From a virus, in IMG/VR virus record IMGVR_UViG_3300009370_000043, positions 1 through 51,695 of that record: DNA of 51,695 nucleotides, one strand, 5' to 3'. Under the pieces are notes generated by a model. It ran no database searches. It was not told where the DNA came from and was given only the letters and a program-made list of their open reading frames with translations. Below are positions 33,285 through 41,179 of the stretch, piece by piece (position 1 is the stretch's first letter; every line of letters starts with the position of its first letter). The translations under genes and the position numbers were made by a program.

Positions 33285-33808
33285 ATGTAATTAAAGGGTT
33301 GAATCAGGCGGCAGCAAATGCTTACGACGGATACCAGATGGACGAAACAGTCGGTCTTCGGCGTGAAGAGGGTCATCCTATTGTTGACAGCAGGGTGATG
33401 GACGGTTTTTCTGTGAAGTTTGCCGCAGATAAATTAATCATCGGATACCAGAGTGAAGTGCTTATGAAAGAGGTTCACCCCCGAAATCAATTTGAAAACG
33501 AAATTGAGCGCCGCTTTAAGGATATTGTTAAATACCTCAAGAAAGAATACAAAAATATAACAAACTCCAGCGTTAATCTCACAGAGGTTGACGCTGCTGA
33601 TATTTTGGTCCAAAGCACTTCTAGGGTTAGAAATTGGGTGCAAGCAACCAAGCAATATAAGATTGGCGGCGCTGGGGAAACAGAATCTCTCAAGCAACCA
33701 TCCAGCGACAAGATGGAAGACGGTATTAAAAAGTTCATGGAACTTTCGACCACCAAGCGCCCCAAGAATGATAAGGCTCCGAAGAACCCAGATACACCGA
33801 AGGCATAA
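33269..33808 (+). CDS. Unknown protein directly upstream of large terminase
   Basis: 179 residues, Shine-Dalgarno aaggag. It begins MATILDVIKGLNQAAANAYD and ends in a Lys/Pro-rich tail (TKRPKNDKAPKNPDTPKA). The middle (FENEIERRFKDIVKYLKKEY) is helical. By position immediately before terL it could be the small terminase subunit, but no DNA-binding motif is evident and T4 gp16 is not recognisable here. It could equally be a virion protein. Its stop directly abuts the terL ATG. Confidence 0.65.
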   Translation: MATILDVIKGLNQAAANAYDGYQMDETVGLRREEGHPIVDSRVMDGFSVKFAADKLIIGYQSEVLMKEVHPRNQFENEIERRFKDIVKYLKKEYKNITNSSVNLTEVDAADILVQSTSRVRNWVQATKQYKIGGAGETESLKQPSSDKMEDGIKKFMELSTTKRPKNDKAPKNPDTPKA

Positions 33809-35389
33809 ATGAGCCTCAACAAAAAGGAAATGATGACAGAGATCGTGCGCTCCGGCAAGGATCCTGTCTATTTCTCTAATAAGTACGCAAAAATATCTCA
33901 CCCGATGCATGGGCTTATTCCCTTTGATATGTACAGGTTCCAAGAGGACGCCCTGAGAGATTTCAAGAAGCATCGGTTTAATATAATCCTAAAAGCAAGA
34001 CAGTTGGGTATTTCTACCACTGTTGCTGCTTATGTTTGTTGGCTTATGCTTTTCCACCGTGACAAAAATATATTGGTTGTTGCGACAAAATTAGGAACCG
34101 CAGCCAATTTGGTTAAAAAGGCAAAGGCGATATATAAAAATCTTCCTGCTTGGCTAAGAATTGCAACAATTGAAATTGATAATAGAAACTCTTTTGAGTT
34201 GTCTAATGGCTCTCAAGTAAAAGCCTCCTCTACCTCGGGCGATGCAGGTCGTTCGGAAGCTTTATCCCTTCTTGTCGTCGATGAGGCTGCGATTGTGGAA
34301 GGTCTTGATGAAATGTGGGCAGGGCTTTACCCCACTCTGTCAACGGGTGGGACCTGCATTGCTCTGAGTACGCCCTATGGCGTTGGCAACTGGTTTCACA
34401 AAAACTACATTGAGGCAGAAGAGGGTAAAAACGACTTTAATCCAATTAAGCTACCGTGGAACGTACATCCAGAACGAGACCAAACTTGGTTCGCTAAAGA
34501 AACCCGCAACATGTCGAAGAGAGAAATTGCCCAAGAGCTTGAGTGTAACTTTAACGCTTCAGGGGAGACAGTTGTTCATGGTGACGATCTGAGGAGAATA
34601 TTAGACAGCGTATCTGAGCCAAAATATAAAACAGGGTTTGACAGAAATTATTGGATTTGGGAACCCCCAGAGCCAGGAAGAGAGTATCTGGCTATTGCCG
34701 ATGTGGCTCGTGGCGACGGGTCAGACTATAGCGTTTGTCAGGTTATTGATTTGCAGACGATGAACCAAGTTGCAGAATATCAAGGAAAAATAACTCCTGA
34801 TATGTTTGCTCCTCTTTTGTCAAGTATGGCTACTGAATACAACGGTGCGTTATTGGTTATCGAAAACAACTCTTTGGGGATAGGCGTCCTCAGTCGCTTA
34901 GAAGAAATTGGTTATGAAAACCTTTATTACAGTATCCGATCAACGCACGAATATGTGGATCAAGCTACCGCTGAAGCAATTGGTGGTGTTGCGGGCTTTA
35001 CCATGTCTATGAAGACCCGCCCCTTGGTTATCTCTAAGTTTGAGGAATTCGTAAGAAACAAACTAATTACTATTAACTCAATGCGGTTAGCCAATGAGAT
35101 AAAAACATTTATCTGGCACAATGGACGACCACAGGCAATGAGGGGTTATAATGATGATCTTGTTATAGCGACATGTATTGGGTGCTGGGTAAGAGATACG
35201 GCTTTAACAGTGAACAAAAGGGAAATAGAGTACAAAAAGGCAATGATCGGCGGAATATCAGTGAGCAGTAAGACTTTTAACACTAAAATAGAAGGAATGC
35301 AGGGGTATAAAAAACCTGTAAAATCAAAAAATACATTTCAAGGCAACGATGGCAAAAATTATGATTTGTCTTGGATAATTAAGGGATAA
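33809..35389 (+). CDS. terL: Terminase large subunit (T4 gp17-like)
   Basis: 526 residues. ATPase domain: adenine region FDMYRFQEDALRDF, a deviant Walker A ILKARQLGISTT (61-71) in place of RQxGKTT, Walker B LLVVDEAA (Asp157, Glu158), and coupling motif ALSTPYG. Nuclease domain: IADVARGDGSDYS (Asp297), LVIENNSLG (Glu351), GYNDDLVIA (Asp448/449). The motor packages DNA through the portal and cuts concatemers. The length is slightly shorter than T4 gp17 (610 aa). Next gene: portal. Confidence 0.93.
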   Translation: MSLNKKEMMTEIVRSGKDPVYFSNKYAKISHPMHGLIPFDMYRFQEDALRDFKKHRFNIILKARQLGISTTVAAYVCWLMLFHRDKNILVVATKLGTAANLVKKAKAIYKNLPAWLRIATIEIDNRNSFELSNGSQVKASSTSGDAGRSEALSLLVVDEAAIVEGLDEMWAGLYPTLSTGGTCIALSTPYGVGNWFHKNYIEAEEGKNDFNPIKLPWNVHPERDQTWFAKETRNMSKREIAQELECNFNASGETVVHGDDLRRILDSVSEPKYKTGFDRNYWIWEPPEPGREYLAIADVARGDGSDYSVCQVIDLQTMNQVAEYQGKITPDMFAPLLSSMATEYNGALLVIENNSLGIGVLSRLEEIGYENLYYSIRSTHEYVDQATAEAIGGVAGFTMSMKTRPLVISKFEEFVRNKLITINSMRLANEIKTFIWHNGRPQAMRGYNDDLVIATCIGCWVRDTALTVNKREIEYKKAMIGGISVSSKTFNTKIEGMQGYKKPVKSKNTFQGNDGKNYDLSWIIKG

Positions 35390-35391
35390 AA

Positions 35392-37290
35392 ATGGCTGAC
35401 CAAAGCAATCAACAAAACGAAAACAACCCACGCAACCAAGAATCTTCTTTGTTTAAGAGGCTGACACGGCTGTTTAGTGGTCCCATCGTAAATTACAATC
35501 AACCGTCTGTAACTCGGACTACTGCTCGAACAGCAAAAAAATATACTTTTAAAACAAGTACGGGCAAAGAGTTCAAAAAGAAAGAATATTACAACCCCTT
35601 CTCCGGACTCCAAAGTAAAGTATTGTTGAATCGTGATAAACAGATGCGATACACTGATTTTGATCAGATGGAATATACTCCGGAAATCGCCTCAGCTATG
35701 GACGTATATGCTGATGAAATTACCACGTCTTCTGAGCTAACTAATTTGGTTCATATTGATTGTCATAACCGAGAAATAAAAGACATTGTTCATACCTTGT
35801 TATATACTGTTTTGAATGTGGAGTCAAATCTTTTTGGCTGGGCACGAAGTATGTGCAAATATGGTGACTATTATCTCTATCTGGATATCGACGATGAACT
35901 CGGGGTTACCAACGTTGTTCCTCTTCCCGTTAGAGAAGTTGAGAGAATAGAGGGCAAAGATCCAACAAATCCAAACTATATTCAATATTACTGGTCTGGC
36001 GATTCGCAGCCTGGAGTTACTTTTGAAAATTGGCAATTAGCCCACTTCCGTGTTCTGGGAGACGACAAGTATGTTCCATATGGTACGTCTGTTCTTGAGT
36101 CTGCTCGTCGTATATGGAGACAACTAACTCTCCTAGAAGATGCCATGATGGCTTATCGTATTGTCCGCTCCCCTGAACGACGGGTATTTTACATTGACGT
36201 TGGGAATATCGCCGTAGAAGATGTGGAACAATATATCGAACAAGTAAAAACTCAGATGAAGCGCAACCAAGTGGTGGATGCAGACACTGGACGGGTAGAC
36301 CTTCGTTACAATCCCATGAGTATTGACGAAGATTATTATATTCCTGTCCGTGCGGGGCAATCGTCGAGAATAGAGACCCTAGCCGGCGGAGCATTCACAG
36401 GAGATATTGACGATGTTAACTATCTGAGGGACAAACTCTTTTCAGCACTGAAGATTCCGAAGGCTTATTTGGCGCAAGCGGATACAGTGGAGGACAAGAC
36501 GACTCTAGCCCAAAAGGATATCCGCTTTGCTAGAACCATTCAAAGACTCCAAAGGGTTGTCCTTGCGGAGTTGGAGAAAATATGCATTATCCACTTATTC
36601 ACCCTGGGGTATCGTGATAATGATTTGACCAATTTTAGATTGAGCCTAAACAACCCGTCTAAGATTGCAGAACTACAAGAATTAGAGCACTTGAGAACCA
36701 AATTTGATATTGCGGGCACTGCTACGGAAGGTTACTTCTCTAGGCGCTGGGTCTATAAGAACATCTTTAAGCTTGACGATGATGAAATTGAGCGCATGAT
36801 GTTCGAGCAATATACCGACTCCAAACATGCAGCAATGGTTGAGTCTGCTGGCGGCGCAGTTGGCGAGGCAGCAGGTGCAGCTATGACCGCTGGTCTCGGC
36901 GGAGGCGAAGAAGACCTAGGAGGGGAAGACCTAGGAGGGGAAGACCTAGGAGGAGAGGACCTAGAAGGAGAAGGTGGCGAGGAGGCCGGAGAAGAGGGAC
37001 CACTCTTAGCAGAGCCAGGTCAAAGAGATGATTGGTATGTTCCAGTGGCTTCGGACCAGCGCCGCTCAGGAGCTAGAAAAAGAAGCTATCTGGCTAGTGC
37101 GGGAGAAAAGGCTGCCTATCCCGGTCGTGAGAGACTATTTAAGGGTGTAGCCGATGGTTTGGGTCCATTGTCTCGGGGCATAACTGGCGAATCGATGGAA
37201 AGAGAAGAGAATCTAATTACAGAAACTAATTTTGAGATTAAAAAACTAATATCAGATCTGGAAAAGAAATATGAAGGCGAAACACAATAA
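35392..37290 (+). CDS. gp20: Portal protein (T4 gp20-like)
   Basis: 632 residues (T4 gp20 is 524). Typical gp20 blocks are present: MEYTPEIASAMDVYADEIT, LEDAMMAYRIVRSPERRVFY, YIEQVKTQMKRNQV, then FSALKIPKAYLAQ and KTTLAQKDIRFARTIQR. It forms the dodecameric vertex channel for DNA entry, binding terminase and later the neck. The C-terminal region has an acidic repeat (GGEDL units, near 505-530) and about 100 further residues not expected from T4. The 3' end overlaps the next gene by 20 bases. Confidence 0.93.
   Translation: MADQSNQQNENNPRNQESSLFKRLTRLFSGPIVNYNQPSVTRTTARTAKKYTFKTSTGKEFKKKEYYNPFSGLQSKVLLNRDKQMRYTDFDQMEYTPEIASAMDVYADEITTSSELTNLVHIDCHNREIKDIVHTLLYTVLNVESNLFGWARSMCKYGDYYLYLDIDDELGVTNVVPLPVREVERIEGKDPTNPNYIQYYWSGDSQPGVTFENWQLAHFRVLGDDKYVPYGTSVLESARRIWRQLTLLEDAMMAYRIVRSPERRVFYIDVGNIAVEDVEQYIEQVKTQMKRNQVVDADTGRVDLRYNPMSIDEDYYIPVRAGQSSRIETLAGGAFTGDIDDVNYLRDKLFSALKIPKAYLAQADTVEDKTTLAQKDIRFARTIQRLQRVVLAELEKICIIHLFTLGYRDNDLTNFRLSLNNPSKIAELQELEHLRTKFDIAGTATEGYFSRRWVYKNIFKLDDDEIERMMFEQYTDSKHAAMVESAGGAVGEAAGAAMTAGLGGGEEDLGGEDLGGEDLGGEDLEGEGGEEAGEEGPLLAEPGQRDDWYVPVASDQRRSGARKRSYLASAGEKAAYPGRERLFKGVADGLGPLSRGITGESMEREENLITETNFEIKKLISDLEKKYEGETQ
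36908..36970 (+). repeat. 15-bp coding tandem repeat (GGEDL) in portal gene
   Basis: Four near-identical units of gaagacctaggaggg encode EDLGG repeats, the last diverged (EDLEG). Each unit holds CCTAGG. The acidic low-complexity stretch is in the portal C-terminus. Confidence 0.85.
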
Positions 37291-38104
37291 AAAAAGAAAC
37301 ACAGCTTTTGTCTACGAAGCTCTCATAAGGGAGATGTCAAAAGCGGTTTTAGTGGGAGATAGATCTCGCCAAAATAAAGTGCTAGAAATCTTAAAAAAGC
37401 ATTTTAACGAAACGAGCCTGCTAGGAAAAGAACTGAGTTGTTATAAAGCCTTGACAGAATCAAAAGATCTTGATAAGTACACTGCTGAAAAAATGGTATA
37501 TCGTGCCCGGCGTGAATATGAAGACTTAGACAGCGTACAAATTTTTAAAGAACAGTCTCAAGTAATTAAAGCAATCAACAAAGAGGTTTCTTCTGAGGTA
37601 TTTTCCAACTTTGTTCCGAACTATAGATCTTATGCAACGATAGCTCAAATATTTAACAACAAAACGCCTGTTAAGAAAAAAGTTATTTTAGAACAAGAAG
37701 TAATAAAAAACATTACATCCAAAAAAGGAACCGAGGATCACACCCTAAAGCCCATTGATTCTCTGGTAGTGAAAACTTTCACCAAAAATTTCAATGATAA
37801 ATATAAAGAACTTCTACCTGAGCAGAAAAAGCTTTTAGGAAAGTATATTTTCTCTTTTGGGCAGAACGAGGCAGACTTCAGGTTATTTATGGCTGAAGAA
37901 TTGACCAGAATAAAAGAAGAGATACAGAATTCTCTAACTCTAGAAGAAGTTAGGTCTGATGACGAAATGGTGAAAAATACCAACCGAGTTCTTAAAGATA
38001 TAGAACAATATAATGTTTCTATGATTAGAGAAGCGGATATTAAAAAAGTCCTTAAACTACAAAAACTTGTAAGCGAGTATTCGTCCGATGCCCCTGAAGA
38101 TTAA
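37271..38104 (+). CDS. Head-module protein of unknown function (277 aa)
   Basis: 277 residues beginning MKAKHNKKRNTAFVYEALIR. It is Lys/Glu-rich and almost entirely helical (KQSQVIKAINKEV-type segments, ELTRIKEEIQNSLTLEEV). It overlaps both the portal gene and the next gene. T4 has small prohead core genes (67, 68) between portal and protease; this gene occupies that position but is larger and I see no sequence match. A prohead core or assembly role is inferred. Confidence 0.75.
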   Translation: MKAKHNKKRNTAFVYEALIREMSKAVLVGDRSRQNKVLEILKKHFNETSLLGKELSCYKALTESKDLDKYTAEKMVYRARREYEDLDSVQIFKEQSQVIKAINKEVSSEVFSNFVPNYRSYATIAQIFNNKTPVKKKVILEQEVIKNITSKKGTEDHTLKPIDSLVVKTFTKNFNDKYKELLPEQKKLLGKYIFSFGQNEADFRLFMAEELTRIKEEIQNSLTLEEVRSDDEMVKNTNRVLKDIEQYNVSMIREADIKKVLKLQKLVSEYSSDAPED

Positions 38105-38627
38105 ACTCGGACAAGCTGCCATACCACCCCAGGCAACAGTAGAGCTTCAGGTCAGTAAAACCATGGGGGGGAATTTATTGATTAGTGACCACGAAAAGAT
38201 GGATATAATCATCGTCCCTGCTCAGAATAAAATATCGACCTTACCAAAACTTTATGCTGGCGATAATATTTATGAGTACCAAAGGGATTTAATTGATTCT
38301 TTATATCGTGGAGGGGTAATTGACCCAGAAGGTATCCAAGGGGGCGTAAGGTTTGGAGTTTTGGAGGCGTTTATGGCTGCGCCGGTTGATGATATCGATC
38401 CTGTCCAAGTCGCCCTTCTTGAAATTGAAAAATATATTAAGAAAACTATGGGCGAAGAAGTTAAAGCCCGAGAATACGATAAAAACATTGAGGACCGATT
38501 CACTGATCCTAACGCAGAAGAAAGCACAGAATACGGTGAAATAAAACCAGAAGAAGAAGAGGCTTATCGCCAATCGCAAGTCCAAGATCCAGCCTACACC
38601 TTTGTGGGGCAAGGTTATCTTTACTAG
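38088..38627 (+). CDS. Head-module protein of unknown function (179 aa)
   Basis: 179 residues, MPLKIKLGQAAIPPQATVEL at the start, with a beta-rich N-terminal half and an acidic C-terminal half (EEEEAYRQSQVQDPAYTFVG). It overlaps the previous gene by 17 bases. Located between portal and protease, it is probably involved in prohead assembly or is a minor head component. No domain recognised. Confidence 0.72.
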   Translation: MPLKIKLGQAAIPPQATVELQVSKTMGGNLLISDHEKMDIIIVPAQNKISTLPKLYAGDNIYEYQRDLIDSLYRGGVIDPEGIQGGVRFGVLEAFMAAPVDDIDPVQVALLEIEKYIKKTMGEEVKAREYDKNIEDRFTDPNAEESTEYGEIKPEEEEAYRQSQVQDPAYTFVGQGYLY

Positions 38628-38635
38628 GAAAAGCA

Positions 38636-38977
38636 GTGCTGGTCTATTTTATACTTTGTACCTATGGTTTAACTCAAATTTTAGTTTTTTCAACTCTGTT
38701 TGACAAAATCCGCCCAAGTCATCATTTTTTTCATTGCCCCATGTGCGTCGGCTTCTGGTCAGGTGTATTTCTTCTGCTCCTAAACCCGTTTACAGAACTA
38801 TTTACATTTGATGTTTCGTTGATAAATGCTTTTTTGTTAGGGTGCTTGTCTTCTGGAACATCGTATGCGTTATGTATGCTCATATCGGACGGAGGATTTC
38901 AACATGAATACCGAACTAAAGGGAATGTGGACGCAAAAGTGGAGACTAAGACCAGTCGCCAGGTGTTGCAGGGGTAG
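38636..38977 (+). CDS. Small membrane protein with CPxCxGFW motif (DUF1360-like)
   Basis: 113 residues from GTG 38636 (Shine-Dalgarno aggaaaa). Hydrophobic helices are at about 1-22 and 38-55 and near 66-90, with HFFHCPMCVGFWSGVFLLL between the first two. The C-x2-C-x-GFW pattern recalls small integral membrane proteins of the DUF1360 type. Its presence inside the prohead gene cluster is odd; T4 prohead assembly initiates at the inner membrane, so a membrane anchor for assembly is conceivable (speculation). Confidence 0.6.
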   Translation: MLVYFILCTYGLTQILVFSTLFDKIRPSHHFFHCPMCVGFWSGVFLLLLNPFTELFTFDVSLINAFLLGCLSSGTSYALCMLISDGGFQHEYRTKGNVDAKVETKTSRQVLQG

Positions 38978-39008
38978 TAGTATCGTGCGGGTAGCGCCCG
39001 CACTCTAA
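38904..39008 (+). CDS. Possible 34-residue basic peptide
   Basis: ATG 38904 to TAA 39006-39008, MNTELKGMWTQKWRLRPVAR then CCRGSSIVRVAPAL, preceded by a good Shine-Dalgarno (ggagga, 38891-38896). It overlaps the 3' part of the membrane-protein gene in another frame and runs through the hairpin at 38985. It may be chance; translation through the hairpin could couple to the protease gene. Confidence 0.3.
   Translation: MNTELKGMWTQKWRLRPVARCCRGSSIVRVAPAL
38985..39003 (+). promoter_or_regulatory. Stem-loop just upstream of prohead protease
   Basis: GTGCGGG (38985-38991) and CCCGCAC (38997-39003) form a perfect 7-bp GC-rich stem with loop tagcg. No U-run follows, so it is not a standard terminator. 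The protease Shine-Dalgarno (aaggag) starts a few bases later. It may be an RNA processing or translation-control element. Confidence 0.55.
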
Positions 39009-39018
39009 GGAGAAAACA

Positions 39019-39612
39019 ATGACTAAGAAATATGTCTTACAAGAGTTTATGAATCTGGATTATAGCGATGAACTTCTTACGGAAGAAGAGCGTGAAGGCA
39101 ACAAGAGTGGTATCCACCTCGTTTTGGCAGGCAAAATTCAAGCCGCTGGTAAAAAGAACGGAAATGGACGTATTTACCCCCGACCCATTTTGGAACGGGA
39201 AATGAAAAACTATGAAAAGCTTGTCAAAGAAGGTCGAGCCATCGGCGAACTCGACCACCCTGACAGTTCCGTAGTAGAATTAAAAAATGCTAGCCACCTT
39301 GTCACAGAAGTGTGGTGGAAGGGCGACGATGTGATGGGAAAAATGAAAATTCTTAACACGCCCGCCGGTAAAATAGCCAAAGATCTCGTAAAGGGCGGCG
39401 TCCAGCTTGGTATTTCCAGTCGTGGACTGGGGTCTACCCGCCAAGAGGGCAGCACCACTATGGTTGAGGACGATTTTCAGCTTCTTTGCTTTGACTTGGT
39501 TTCGGAACCAAGCACTAGCGGGGCTTATTTGGTTGCCGAAGGCAAAGTGAACACCCACCTCACCAAGGCAGACCGTATCAACCGTGCCCTGAACGACGTT
39601 TTAGGGGATTAA
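39019..39612 (+). CDS. gp21: Prohead protease (T4 gp21-like, S77)
   Basis: 197 residues. Family blocks: GKKNGNGRIYPRPILEREM, AIGELDHPDS with His80, and GVQLGISSRGLGS with the candidate Ser133/134, followed by FDLVSEPSTSGAYL. In T4 the enzyme sits in the prohead core and trims the capsid, scaffold and internal proteins after (I/L)-x-E. The same consensus ends the N-terminal tags described in this window and the capsid propeptide (LLKE, residues 55-58). Slightly shorter than T4 gp21 (212 aa). Shine-Dalgarno aaggag. Confidence 0.92.
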   Translation: MTKKYVLQEFMNLDYSDELLTEEEREGNKSGIHLVLAGKIQAAGKKNGNGRIYPRPILEREMKNYEKLVKEGRAIGELDHPDSSVVELKNASHLVTEVWWKGDDVMGKMKILNTPAGKIAKDLVKGGVQLGISSRGLGSTRQEGSTTMVEDDFQLLCFDLVSEPSTSGAYLVAEGKVNTHLTKADRINRALNDVLGD

Positions 39613-39614
39613 TA

Positions 39615-40736
39615 ATGTCAGCCGGTTTTGGTGCCAGTGGTAGTGGCGGGCAAGGATTTGCCATTAAACTTGAGGCTGACGGTGATACAAAGCTAGGAAA
39701 TAGCGATGGTGACTTGCATCAAGTTACGGGCACCCTCCACTTAAACGACAATGTATTTTTCTTGGCGAACGGAAGGCTCGGCATCGGCACTGACTCCCCC
39801 GACTATACTTTGGATGTAGCTGGAAATATAGGGGTTGACGAAAGGATTTACCACAACGGAGATGCCGACACCTACATGATATTCACTGATAACAGGGTTC
39901 AATTTGAAGTAGGCAATCTCAAGATGCTTGGGATGCATAAGAAAGCGTCGGCCCCTCATCAAGTAACTGTCAATAGTAATAACAACAACGTTGACTTTGT
40001 TGTTAACAGCAACAATAGTAGTACATCTCCAATACTGAGGGCTGACGCATCTACCGCCAGAGTGGGAATCGGAACATCTTCCCCAGACGGACTCCTGCAT
40101 CTCGACAACGGAACTTCCAACACAGAGTTGATTATTGAAAAAGATGCTGGAACATCTGGGAGTATTGTGTTTCATAATGCGGGCACCCGAGAAGCAGAAA
40201 TAGCTTATTCTACTGGCGAGGAAATTGAGGTACGCCATCATGTTGCGGATAAAGACATTACACTTAATGTTGTTTCCGGAAGTTCAGGTATGACGCTAGC
40301 CACAGCAGATGCGAGCACTAACGCATTTGTGGTAAATGGACAATTTGCACGAGGCACAGCAACAGCCAACCTTGGGTCAGGGACAACCTCTACGCTTGAG
40401 CCATTTGATGCCGAGGCTGGGGTCATTCTTTTAACGGTGTCCAGTGTCACGGTAAATCCAGCCGTAGGAGGGCATGTTTGTACCATCGCCGACGGCAAGG
40501 TCGCAGGACAGATATTAACAGTTGTTTTGGTCACAACTGCTCTTGATGGGTCTGGGGGAGAGACTGATATGGGAGTAATTATCTTTCAGCCCGCCAACCA
40601 GTTAAACTCATCGGAAACATCCACAGTCATGGGTGCGGCCCTCGGAGGGGAACCGCTGGGGGCTTCTTTTCAGTATATTTGGACAGGCAGCGCCTGGTGC
40701 CGTCTATCCACCAACCGAGCCGGCGGGAACGTATAA
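39615..40736 (+). CDS. Fibre-like head protein with 'RxGIGTxSPDxxLxxDN' repeats
   Basis: 373 residues, Gly/Ser/Thr/Asn-rich. Two copies of a fibre-type motif occur: GRLGIGTDSPDYTLDVAGNI near 55 and ARVGIGTSSPDGLLHLDNG near 150. These are beta-helix repeats typical of phage tail fibres and tailspike stems. The C-terminal 110 residues (VILLTVSSVTVNPAVGG through FQYIWTGSAWCRLS) resemble a compact beta domain. Its location between protease and scaffold suggests a head-attached fibre or decoration protein rather than a tail fibre (inference). Confidence 0.75.
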   Translation: MSAGFGASGSGGQGFAIKLEADGDTKLGNSDGDLHQVTGTLHLNDNVFFLANGRLGIGTDSPDYTLDVAGNIGVDERIYHNGDADTYMIFTDNRVQFEVGNLKMLGMHKKASAPHQVTVNSNNNNVDFVVNSNNSSTSPILRADASTARVGIGTSSPDGLLHLDNGTSNTELIIEKDAGTSGSIVFHNAGTREAEIAYSTGEEIEVRHHVADKDITLNVVSGSSGMTLATADASTNAFVVNGQFARGTATANLGSGTTSTLEPFDAEAGVILLTVSSVTVNPAVGGHVCTIADGKVAGQILTVVLVTTALDGSGGETDMGVIIFQPANQLNSSETSTVMGAALGGEPLGASFQYIWTGSAWCRLSTNRAGGNV

Positions 40737-40747
40737 CACGGGAGTGT

Positions 40748-40755
40748 ACTATATA
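40748..40755 (+). promoter_or_regulatory. ACTATATA motif (variant of putative late promoter element)
   Basis: ACTATATA 32 bases before ATG 40788. It differs from ACTATTTA at one position and matches the copy at 41960. Confidence 0.45.
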
Positions 40756-40787
40756 CTAAGTGCGTGGAAAACGCAAGAAAGAAATCT

Positions 40788-41174
40788 ATGAAAAAATCGG
40801 AACTTAAAAATATTATTAAAGAATGCGTCAAAGAAGTGATCTTTGAGGAAGGCGTCCTCTCGGGCATCATCTCGGAAGTAGCCCAGGGATTACAGGGTGC
40901 ATCCTTGGTCCAAGAATCCACACCACCGCCCAAGCCACAACGGCAAAATGTGTCGGAAGCCAAAAAGCAAGTTTTGTCAGCCATTGGGAACAATGGATAT
41001 GACCATGTAAAACAGAAGTTTTCTAACCCTGAGCTTTTTGAAGGAACGACCCCGATACCTGGCGATAGCAAGGGTCCTTTAGCGGGAGTTGCCGGAGGTG
41101 ACCCTGGAGTAGATATTAGTAACCTGCCTGGAATGGGCAAATGGGGAGCAGTTGCTTCCGGAATAAGAAAGTGA
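40788..41174 (+). CDS. Tagged protein in head module
   Basis: 128 residues from ATG 40788 (a GTG at 40764 would add eight residues). The leader MKKSELKNIIKECVKEVI is a variant of the MKIT tag with IIKE|C and VIFE|E sites. The body is Pro/Gly-rich with low-complexity segments and ends KWGAVASGIRK. Lying between protease and scaffold genes, it is a good candidate for an internal prohead protein, which supports the packaging interpretation of the tag. Stop overlaps the next gene's possible GTG. Confidence 0.7.
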   Translation: MKKSELKNIIKECVKEVIFEEGVLSGIISEVAQGLQGASLVQESTPPPKPQRQNVSEAKKQVLSAIGNNGYDHVKQKFSNPELFEGTTPIPGDSKGPLAGVAGGDPGVDISNLPGMGKWGAVASGIRK

Positions 41175-41179
41175 AAGAA

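Noticed and set aside
33434-33973. 179-codon - strand frame spanning the start of terL
   Set aside because: Overlaps two + strand genes with convincing starts; composition is not protein-like.
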